This document shows, in pieces, positions 58,293-64,000 of a stretch of DNA of 64,000 nt; position 1 is the stretch's first letter, and each line of letters opens with the position of its first letter. The notes beneath the pieces are model-generated. The model was not told where the DNA came from. It saw nothing but the letters and a program-made list of their open reading frames with translations, and searched no databases. The stretch spans positions 434,001 to 498,000 of the forward strand of contig OY762939.1 in assembly GCA_963666965.1 (NCBI GenBank), read 5' to 3'. The position numbers and the translations under genes are program-made. Source of the stretch: Proruminimicrobium sp963666965. Lineage in GTDB: Bacteria; Elusimicrobiota; Endomicrobiia; Endomicrobiales; Endomicrobiaceae.

Positions 58293-58480
58293 ATGCCTGT
58301 TTATTTTATAGTTGGAATCAAGGAAATTTTGACAAAGAAAAATATATGCAGTATATGTCTAAATTTCCGCCTATAGTTGAAAAATTTAACACATGGCGGC
58401 ATTCGCCGGAATACAAAGCGGTCGCTCCTCTCAGAGAACAGTCTGCAAAAACAAATGCAATAGTTGCCGACGGCGTTTGA
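58293..58480 (+). pseudogene. DUF1330-family gene remnant (frameshift and internal deletion)
   Basis: ATG 58293 opens with MPVYFIV, the DUF1330 start. A frameshift near 58312 then moves the match to the third frame, NQGNFDKEKYMQYMSKFP and PIVEKF, and the usual central GGRYLVRGG-type segment is missing before TWRHSPEYKAVAPLREQSAK and TNAIVADGV, the family C-terminus. Only about 60 of about 95 residues remain. A ribosome-binding site (AGAGGA) is still present. Both a point lesion and a deletion argue against a sequencing error. Confidence 0.75.
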
Positions 58481-58522
58481 AATAAAAAACACCTCTTAAT
58501 TATATTCATAAATAAACCGTTA

Positions 58523-58551
58523 TTGACAAATATGTTTTTTTAAAATAAACT
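58523..58551 (+). promoter_or_regulatory. Promoter of the ars operon
   Basis: -35 TTGACA (58523-58528), 17-bp spacer, -10 TAAACT (58546-58551), overlapped at its -10 by the ArsR operator. Confidence 0.7.
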
Positions 58552-58576
58552 AAATAGCAAATAAGCTATTTAGTTT
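58547..58576. promoter_or_regulatory. ArsR operator
   Basis: Perfect inverted repeat AAACTAAATAGC (58547-58558) / GCTATTTAGTTT (58565-58576) with a six-base spacer, covering the -10 and start site. It is the expected binding site for the ArsR dimer encoded 14 bases downstream. Confidence 0.85.
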
Positions 58577-58589
58577 TTGGGAGATTTGT

Positions 58590-58946
58590 ATGAAGATGCT
58601 GGAGAAAACGCTGAAGGTATTGGCTGACAAAAACAGAATACGTATTCTTAAACTATTGGAAAATAAAAAAATGTGCGTGTGCGAACTTTCGCGCGTTTTG
58701 GGTATTACCCAGCCGAGCGTATCAAGGCATTTAAAAAAACTTAAATCGGCAGATCTTATAAAAGACGAACAGGACGGTTTTTGGACAAATTATATGCTTA
58801 ATAAGCCTACTAATATATACGGGGCAAAATTAAATAAGCTTATTAAGGAATCTCTTAACGACGATATTGTTGTCAAACAAGACTTAATAAAAAGCAGTAA
58901 GGTAAAAAGAGAACATGTTTGTAAGAATAAACAATCAAAAGGATAA
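58590..58946 (+). CDS. arsR: ArsR-family metalloregulator
   Basis: 118-residue winged-helix repressor. Seen: KMCVCELSRVLGITQPSVSR with Cys29 and Cys31 in the ELCVCDL-type arsenite-binding site, followed by the recognition helix and wing (ADLIKDEQDGFWTNYML). A C-terminal Cys (HVCKN) could be a third ligand. It releases the operator at 58547-58576 when As(III)/Sb(III) binds. Heads an eight-gene operon ending in arsC. Confidence 0.94.
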   Translation: MKMLEKTLKVLADKNRIRILKLLENKKMCVCELSRVLGITQPSVSRHLKKLKSADLIKDEQDGFWTNYMLNKPTNIYGAKLNKLIKESLNDDIVVKQDLIKSSKVKREHVCKNKQSKG

Positions 58947-58950
58947 TAAA

Positions 58951-59184
58951 ATGAAAATTGAAATTTTAGGAACGGGATGTCCGAAATGCAAAAAGCTGAT
59001 GGAGTTAACGGTTGAAGCCGTTAATGAAACAGGCGTGAATGCCGAAATACAAAAGGTGGATCAGATAAACGATATAATCAATTACGGAGTAATGATTACG
59101 CCTGCTCTTGCTATAGACGGAAAAGTTGTTGTCTCAGGCAAGATACCGTCAAAAGAAGAAATTAAAAATTTAATAAAAAAATAA
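58951..59184 (+). CDS. Small thioredoxin-like redox protein
   Basis: 77 residues, thioredoxin-3/TM0996 fold with KIEILGTGCPKCKKLMELTV (Cys10-x-x-Cys13) and GVMITPALAIDGKVVVSGKI with the cis-proline. Such mini-thioredoxins are common beside arsR and metal genes. It may reduce ArsC or hand metalloid to efflux. ATG 58951, 4 bp after arsR. Confidence 0.9.
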   Translation: MKIEILGTGCPKCKKLMELTVEAVNETGVNAEIQKVDQINDIINYGVMITPALAIDGKVVVSGKIPSKEEIKNLIKK

Positions 59185-59195
59185 GGAGAGATAAT

Positions 59196-59414
59196 ATGAA
59201 AAATAACTGCTGTGAAGGCGAAGAATGTTCTTGCGGGTGTACCGGCGACAGAAGTAATAAATTATGCGAGCTTACAAAACCTTATAACAAATTTGACGTG
59301 AATAAAATTATTCCTCTGGTGAATAAACCGAAATATTTTTGCCGTTGCTGCGGAAGGCTTGCAAATGACGCGGAACATCTTTGCAATCCGCTAGAAATAA
59401 AAACAGGAGTTTGA
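59196..59414 (+). CDS. Ten-cysteine small protein of the ars operon
   Basis: 72 residues with cysteines at 5, 6, 11, 13, 15, 24, 49, 51, 52 and 63. The N-terminal cluster (NNCCEGEECSCGCTGD) resembles metallothionein-like thiol-rich sequence; the second, FCRCCGRLANDAEHLCNP, resembles a small zinc-ribbon. A vicinal Cys-Cys pair is the usual arsenite-chelating arrangement, as in ArsD, but no ArsD homology is seen. It is 11 bp after the mini-thioredoxin. Suggested role: metalloid binding or delivery. It could instead be a generic zinc-binding protein. Confidence 0.7.
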   Translation: MKNNCCEGEECSCGCTGDRSNKLCELTKPYNKFDVNKIIPLVNKPKYFCRCCGRLANDAEHLCNPLEIKTGV

Positions 59415-59416
59415 AA

Positions 59417-59839
59417 ATGTTAAAAAAAATATCATTATTGCTTATCGCCGGCATTGTTTTCATCGGATTGTCCGTAGGAATTACGGCAGAGAAAAATGTA
59501 ACCAAAAAAGATATTCAGAAACAGGAACAAAAAGTTTTGCCTGATAAGAAAAATATTAAAGTTATTTTTATTGAATTAGGTTCTGTTAATTGCATGCCTT
59601 GTAAAATGATGCAGCCTGTAATAGCTGATATAGAAAAAGAATATGGCGCGCAGGTAAATGTGATATTTCACGATGTTTGGACAAAAGAAGGAAAACCTTA
59701 CGCTGAACAGTACGGCATCAGAACAATACCGACGCAGATATTTTTGGACAAAGACGGTAACGAATATTTTAGGCATCAGGGATTTTTTCCGAAAGAAGAA
59801 ATTATAAAAGTATTGGAAAAAGGCGGAGTGAAAATATGA
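59417..59839 (+). CDS. Membrane-anchored or exported thioredoxin
   Basis: 140 residues: N-terminal hydrophobic segment LLLIAGIVFIGLSVGITA (signal anchor or peptide), a charged linker, then the thioredoxin fold with LGSVNCMPCKMMQPVIADI (CMPC, about residues 63-66) and YGIRTIPTQIFLDKDGNEYF (cis-Pro). ATG 59417 is two bases after the preceding stop. The overlapping CcdA-like gene (4 bp) is the probable electron donor, delivering reducing power outside the cytoplasm. Confidence 0.9.
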   Translation: MLKKISLLLIAGIVFIGLSVGITAEKNVTKKDIQKQEQKVLPDKKNIKVIFIELGSVNCMPCKMMQPVIADIEKEYGAQVNVIFHDVWTKEGKPYAEQYGIRTIPTQIFLDKDGNEYFRHQGFFPKEEIIKVLEKGGVKI

Positions 59840-60531
59840 TTTTGGAAGTTTTCACATATCTGACGAACGCTTTGCAGTCAACTCCGCTAATCGCTTTGTT
59901 AAGCGCTTTTATATGGGGGATTTTAAGTATTTTGCTCAGCCCGTGCCATCTTGCAAGTATTCCTCTTATAGTTGGTTTTATTGATAAACAGGGGCAGCGT
60001 TCAGTTAAAAGGGCTTTTATGTTGTCGTTTTTATTTAGTTTAGGCATTCTTTTAACGATAGGGCTGATAGGTTTAATAACAGGTTTTTTTGGCAGAATGT
60101 TAGGCGATATCGGCAATTACGTGAATTATTTTGTAGCTGTTGTTTTAATTATTATAGGGTTATATCTTTTGGGGATTATAAAATTTTCATTCGGCAATCC
60201 GAACCAGCCTTCTTACAATAAAAAGGGATTGTTTGCATCGTTTATTTTGGGATTGATATTCGGCGTTTCATTAGGCCCGTGCACATTTGCTTATATGATG
60301 CCGATGCTGGGCGTTGTTTTTGCAGTTGCTTCAACGGATTTAATTTTTGCCGTCAGTCTTGTTTTGTTTTTTGCATTGGGCCATTGCGCAGTTATAGTGT
60401 TTGCAGGCACTTTTACGGAAATAGTCCAGAAATATTTAAACTGGAATGAAAAATCAAAAAGTATTCAAATAGTGCAGAAAGTATGCGGAGTGCTTGTAAT
60501 TTTGGGAAGTATATATTTGATTTGCAAATAA
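59836..60531 (+). CDS. CcdA/DsbD-type thiol electron transporter
   Basis: 231 residues, six helices. Seen: ILLSPCHLASIPLIVGFIDK (about 30-49) and GVSLGPCTFAYMMPMLGVVF (about 140-160), each with the conserved Pro-Cys of CcdA that forms the redox pair in the membrane. It carries electrons from cytoplasmic thioredoxin to the exported thioredoxin encoded just before it. Overlap of 4 bp implies stoichiometric production. Confidence 0.88.
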   Translation: MILEVFTYLTNALQSTPLIALLSAFIWGILSILLSPCHLASIPLIVGFIDKQGQRSVKRAFMLSFLFSLGILLTIGLIGLITGFFGRMLGDIGNYVNYFVAVVLIIIGLYLLGIIKFSFGNPNQPSYNKKGLFASFILGLIFGVSLGPCTFAYMMPMLGVVFAVASTDLIFAVSLVLFFALGHCAVIVFAGTFTEIVQKYLNWNEKSKSIQIVQKVCGVLVILGSIYLICK

Positions 60532-60555
60532 GCAGTCCCGGGAGAAAATACAGAA

Positions 60556-61485
60556 ATGGGAAATGAGAATCACAGCCACAGTCATAGCTGCAGCCATAAT
60601 CATGCTCATGATTATACGGAATTATCAGGCTCAAAATATCTGGGAGTAATTATTTTAAACGGCTGTATTACGCTTGCGGAAATAATCGGCGGAATAATGT
60701 CCGGCAGTCTTTCTCTTTTATCCGATGCCGTTCATAATTTCAGCGATACTGTTTCGATAGTTTTCAGTTATTGCGCATGGAAAATTGCCGGCAGAAAAAA
60801 AGATGAAAAAAGAACATACGGATATAAAAGAGCTGAAATAATAGCCGCTTTTATTAATGCATCCGTATTGCTGGTAATTTGTTTGTTTTTGATATTTGAA
60901 GCCGTAAAACGCTTCCAAAATCCCGAAACAATTAACGGCACAATTATGTTTATTGTTGCAACAGTAGGTCTTTTGGCAAATTTTATTTCCATGCTTCTAT
61001 TGAAAAAAGAATCGCACAATAATATGAATATAAGATCAAGTTATCTGCATATTTTGGGAGATACTCTTTCATCTGTAGGCGTTGTGCTGGGAAGTATTGC
61101 GATTTCAGTTTGGCATATTTTTTGGATAGATCCCGTTATTACCTTACTGATAGCAGTTTATATTATGATAGAAAGCTGGAAAATAGTTAAAAAAACCGTT
61201 GATATTCTGATGCAGTCTTCAGCCGATCTGGATTATGCCTCCATACAAAAAGATATTGAAAGTTTTGAGGAAGTCCGCAGTATACATCATGTCCATACGT
61301 GGATGTCTAACGAAAATACGGTTTATTTTGAGGCTCATGTTGATATTACCGACTGTATGCTGTCGCAGGCTTGTTCTACCGCCGTAAAAATTGAACAATT
61401 GCTGAAAGAAAAATATAAAATTGACCATGTAACGCTTCAAATTGAGACTGACAGATGTTCACAAAAAGATTTTTTTAAAAAGTAG
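60556..61485 (+). CDS. Cation diffusion facilitator (CzcD-like)
   Basis: 309 residues with a histidine-rich N-terminus (HSHSHSCSHNHAHD) and six helices. Seen: LSLLSDAVHNFSDTVSI (metal site HxxxD, TM2), SSYLHILGDTLSSVGVV (TM5) and a C-terminal cytoplasmic domain (about 215-300) with HHVHTWM. Exports Zn2+, Cd2+ or Co2+ by proton exchange. In an ArsR-controlled operon it widens the locus from arsenic to divalent-metal resistance. Confidence 0.93.
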   Translation: MGNENHSHSHSCSHNHAHDYTELSGSKYLGVIILNGCITLAEIIGGIMSGSLSLLSDAVHNFSDTVSIVFSYCAWKIAGRKKDEKRTYGYKRAEIIAAFINASVLLVICLFLIFEAVKRFQNPETINGTIMFIVATVGLLANFISMLLLKKESHNNMNIRSSYLHILGDTLSSVGVVLGSIAISVWHIFWIDPVITLLIAVYIMIESWKIVKKTVDILMQSSADLDYASIQKDIESFEEVRSIHHVHTWMSNENTVYFEAHVDITDCMLSQACSTAVKIEQLLKEKYKIDHVTLQIETDRCSQKDFFKK

Positions 61486-61500
61486 AAGAGGGGATGTCTA

Positions 61501-62532
61501 ATGAAGAAGTTATCTTTTCTTGACAGATTTTTAACGGTTTGGATTTTTATTGCAATGGCGGCCGGCGTCGGTATCGGTTATCTATTACCGTCAATATCGG
61601 ATTTTTGGAACACATTTCAGTCCGGCACTACAAATATTCCTATTGCGCTCGGTCTTATAATTATGATGTATCCGCCTCTTGCAAAAGTAAAATATGAAGA
61701 GCTCGGCGATGTTTTTAAAGATAAAAAAATACTTATGCTGTCTCTGGTGCAGAACTGGATTATAGGGCCTGTTCTTATGTTTTTACTTGCCGTTTTGTTT
61801 TTACATAATTATCCGGAATATATGATCGGTTTGATAATGATAGGGCTGGCCCGGTGTATTGCGATGGTAATAGTATGGAACGATCTTGCCGAAGGCTCAA
61901 CCGAATACTGCGCGGGGCTTGTCGCTTTTAATTCTATATTTCAAATTTTGGCCTATCCGTTATACGCCTGGATTTTTATAACAGTATTTCCTAAATGGCT
62001 CGGACTTGAAGGAGCAGTAGTGAATATCACAATAGGCGAAATTGCAAAAAGCGTTTTTATTTATCTTGGGATTCCTTTTATTGCAGGCATGGCAACAAGA
62101 TTTATTATGCTGAAATTTAAAACCAAAGAGTGGTATCACAATGTTTTTATTCCTAAAATCAGCCCCGTTACTTTGATTGCATTGCTTTTTACTATATTTG
62201 TAATGTTTTCTTTAAAAGGGGAATATATAGTAAAAATTCCTTTTGACGTTTTAAGAATAGGAGTTCCTCTTTTGATATATTTTTTAATTATGTTTTTTGT
62301 TTCTTTTTATATGGGTAAAAAAGTTAAAGCCGGCTACGAAAAAACTTCAACGCTTGCTTTTACGGCGGCAAGCAATAATTTTGAACTTGCTATAGCCGTT
62401 GCGATAGCGGTATTCGGCATCAATTCCGGGCAGGCGTTTGCGGGAGTTATAGGCCCTTTAGTTGAAGTGCCTGTTCTTATCGCTCTTGTAAAAGTTTCGT
62501 TATATTTTAAAAGGAGGTATTTCAATGGATAA
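61501..62532 (+). CDS. acr3: Arsenite efflux permease Acr3
   Basis: 343 residues with ten helices of the ACR3/BART family. Seen: MYPPLAKVKYEELGDVFKD, MIGLARCIAMVIVWNDLAEG with the conserved TM4 cysteine (about residue 120), and the TM9 TAASNNFELAIAVAIAVFGI (about 285-304). Exports arsenite using the membrane potential. It overlaps arsC by 8 bp, the classic permease-reductase coupling. Confidence 0.96.
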   Translation: MKKLSFLDRFLTVWIFIAMAAGVGIGYLLPSISDFWNTFQSGTTNIPIALGLIIMMYPPLAKVKYEELGDVFKDKKILMLSLVQNWIIGPVLMFLLAVLFLHNYPEYMIGLIMIGLARCIAMVIVWNDLAEGSTEYCAGLVAFNSIFQILAYPLYAWIFITVFPKWLGLEGAVVNITIGEIAKSVFIYLGIPFIAGMATRFIMLKFKTKEWYHNVFIPKISPVTLIALLFTIFVMFSLKGEYIVKIPFDVLRIGVPLLIYFLIMFFVSFYMGKKVKAGYEKTSTLAFTAASNNFELAIAVAIAVFGINSGQAFAGVIGPLVEVPVLIALVKVSLYFKRRYFNG

Positions 62533-62956
62533 AATTAAAGTTCTTTTTGTCTGCGTTCACAATTCTGCAAGAAGCCAGATGGCTGAAGCTTTTTTGAAAA
62601 AACACGGAGGAGATAAATTTGAAGTTACAAGCGCGGGGATTGAGCCCGGAACGCTTAATCCTGTTGTGGTTGAAGTTATGAAAGAAATAGGGATAGATAT
62701 TTCAAATAACAAAACGAAAAGCGTTTTTGATTTTTATAAAAATGGCAGTTTTTTTAATTATGTTATTACCGTCTGCGACGAATCCCAGTCTGAAACATGT
62801 CCAATTTTTCCGGGCGTTGTAAAACAAATCCACTGGAGTTTTGCCGATCCATCTTCTTTTAAAGATAATCTTGAAGAAAAGAAAGCAAAAACAAGAAAGG
62901 TCAGAGACGAAATAGAGACAAAAATCAAACAATGGCTTGAAGAGATAAAGATGTAA
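62525..62956 (+). CDS. arsC: Arsenate reductase (thioredoxin-coupled)
   Basis: 143 residues of the low-molecular-weight phosphatase family. Seen: P-loop VLFVCVHNSARSQMAEAF (Cys10, Arg16) and the redox Cys pair in ITVCDESQSETCPIFPG (Cys84, Cys92) that relays the disulfide to thioredoxin, with Asp in FADPSSF. Reduces As(V) to As(III) for Acr3. The TrxA/TrxB pair at 23.4-25.2 kb and the mini-thioredoxin of this operon are possible partners. Confidence 0.96.
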   Translation: MDKIKVLFVCVHNSARSQMAEAFLKKHGGDKFEVTSAGIEPGTLNPVVVEVMKEIGIDISNNKTKSVFDFYKNGSFFNYVITVCDESQSETCPIFPGVVKQIHWSFADPSSFKDNLEEKKAKTRKVRDEIETKIKQWLEEIKM

Positions 62957-62975
62957 CGATATCTACAGCTTTAAA

Positions 62976-63581
62976 TTAAAAAGTTTCTGCAAGTTTTTGC
63001 GCTTTTTCAACAGCCGCATTAACAATTTGTTTTACGTCGGCGCCCATTATATCAAGTCCGTCGGCACATATTGTGCTATAGTTTATAACGCCCAAAAAAT
63101 TTAAAATTGTTTTTACGTAGCGTTCGCCGAATTCAAAATTTGACATCGGTTCAATATCGTATTTTCCGCCACGCGCGGATATATATACGGCATTTTTATT
63201 TTTTAAAAGGCCAACAGGGCCTTCGGCTGTATATTTAAAAGAGATGTCTTTGATGGTAACATAATCAAAATATGCTTTTAATATTGACGGCACTCCCAGA
63301 TTCCAAAGAGGCGAAGCAATAACATATTTATCGGCTTCGGCAAAAGTATAAGCATAAGAAAGCAGAGGATTCTTTTTGCTGCTTGCATCTTTCGGTCCGA
63401 AAATTTGCTGTATAGATTCCATAGTCAAAAAATTAATATTTTCTTTGTATAAGTCTAAAGTTATTACTTTGTCCTGAGGATTTTTTTCCTTGTAGCTTTC
63501 AATAAATTTTTCTGAAATTTGGAATGTTCTGGAAAGTTCGTTTGGCTTTGGATTTGCCTTTATGTATAAAAGAGTTTTCAT
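62976..63581 (-). CDS. FMN-dependent NADH azoreductase/quinone reductase
   Basis: 201 residues with a flavodoxin-like fold. Seen: MKTLLYIKANPKPNELSRTF at the start, YVIASPLWNLGVPSILKAYF (FMN loop, about 90-109), YISARGGKYDIEPMS and FLGVINYSTICADGLD, the AzoR pattern. Reduces quinones or azo dyes with NADH and may guard against thiol stress. It converges with arsC, with 19 bp between the stops. Confidence 0.9.
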   Translation of the reverse strand: MKTLLYIKANPKPNELSRTFQISEKFIESYKEKNPQDKVITLDLYKENINFLTMESIQQIFGPKDASSKKNPLLSYAYTFAEADKYVIASPLWNLGVPSILKAYFDYVTIKDISFKYTAEGPVGLLKNKNAVYISARGGKYDIEPMSNFEFGERYVKTILNFLGVINYSTICADGLDIMGADVKQIVNAAVEKAQKLAETF

Positions 63582-63696
63582 TTTAATATTTCTCCTTTTG
63601 TTTTGATTAAATTAGTAAATAAAATAATAAATGTCAAAGTTTAAAAAAAATGTTAAAATATACTATCAAAAATATTTTCGTTAAAAAAGGAAGTCA

Positions 63697-64000
63697 ATGT
63701 CATTTGAATTTTGGTTATTTTTTATATCGCTTCTAATTTTTATAAGTGTTCTTTCAAGTAAGGTTCTGGACAGGTTTGCGGTTCCCGTTCTGCTTGTTTT
63801 TTTGGGCATAGGAATACTTGCGGGCTCTGAAGGCATAGGCCGTATTTATTTTGACAACGCGGTATTTGCAAAATCAATAGGAACAGTCGCTTTAATATTT
63901 ATTATTTTTTCAGGCGGCCTTGATACCGACTGGAAAGAAACAAAACCTGTTATTTTGCCGGGAATAATACTTTCGACTTTAGGCGTTTTGATTACGGCGG
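63697..64000 (+). CDS. CPA1-type cation/proton antiporter, 3' end cut by window
   Basis: First 101 residues only. Seen: three helices with SSKVLDRFAVPVLLVFLGIG, LAGSEGIGRIYFD and FIIFSGGLDTDWKETKPVI, matching the N-terminus of potassium/proton antiporters (CvrA/NhaP2-like). The ATG at 63697 follows AAGGAAG. The remainder lies beyond the window, so the C-terminal regulatory domain cannot be checked. Confidence 0.85.
   Translation, partial: MSFEFWLFFISLLIFISVLSSKVLDRFAVPVLLVFLGIGILAGSEGIGRIYFDNAVFAKSIGTVALIFIIFSGGLDTDWKETKPVILPGIILSTLGVLITA

Overview
The window looks like a chromosomal segment from a low-GC, Gram-negative-type anaerobic bacterium. It has an outer membrane (TolC, a porin-like barrel, a PorV-like protein), GTP-dependent PEP carboxykinase, a PaaK/ACT/symporter cluster and many type IV pilin genes sharing one N-terminus. 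That pilin style, with tandem near-identical copies, fits Elusimicrobiota (Endomicrobium/Elusimicrobium relatives). This is inference from gene style; there is no 16S gene in the window.

Layout. 1-5.1 kb (minus): an operon of 7TM-GAF histidine kinase, single-domain response regulator, HD-GYP phosphodiesterase, lipoate ligase-like protein and a cut-off MraY/WecA-type transferase. 5.1-10.4 kb: tetR-tolC-RND efflux operon with no adaptor gene, driven by a promoter that overlaps a perfect operator and starts at the tetR ATG. 10.5-12.6 kb: a membrane protein and an outer-membrane barrel. 12.6-15.3 kb: clpB under a CIRCE element. 15.3-18 kb: a promoter/terminator-framed 32-aa peptide, then acpS-nnrD-M20 amidohydrolase. 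18-25.2 kb: two TPR proteins, tRNA-fMet, a flavoprotein, a kinase, PorV, and a thioredoxin cluster (trxA, a TlpA-like lipoprotein, trxB). 25.2-28.2 kb: a lysine-rich repeat protein, four tandem pilins with individual promoters, shared leader hairpins, and one apparent non-coding RNA. 28.2-38.3 kb: recN, nadK, paaK-ACT-symporter, ndk, pckG, thrS. 38.4-42.3 kb: an AT-rich accessory island. 42.3-45.5 kb (minus): M50 protease-trpS-scpA-scpB. 45.6-54.2 kb: a membrane spermidine-synthase-like protein, an exported beta-CASP protein, a 28-aa peptide, an XRE-cupin regulator with an acyl-CoA ligase, an OFA transporter and two diverged pilins. 54.3-58.5 kb: tRNA-Ser, a repeat array, YitT, a PTPS-like protein and small enzymes, ending in a broken DUF1330 gene. 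58.5-63 kb: an ArsR-controlled arsenic operon with thioredoxin-type partners. The right edge holds a quinone/azo reductase and the start of a CPA1-type antiporter.

Most unusual parts. The island at 38.5-41.9 kb encodes a ZapA-like coiled-coil protein, a DnaB-like protein whose Walker A motif is destroyed, a PD-(D/E)XK nuclease, a DEDDh exonuclease and a WYL regulator, and could be an undescribed defence or replication-linked module. The pilin array carries an orphan transcription unit of about 200 nt. Other points of note are the two tiny peptide genes, the secreted beta-CASP protein, and the arsenic operon with a ten-cysteine small protein and a membrane thiol relay. All functions are read from sequence motifs by eye; no database search was possible.
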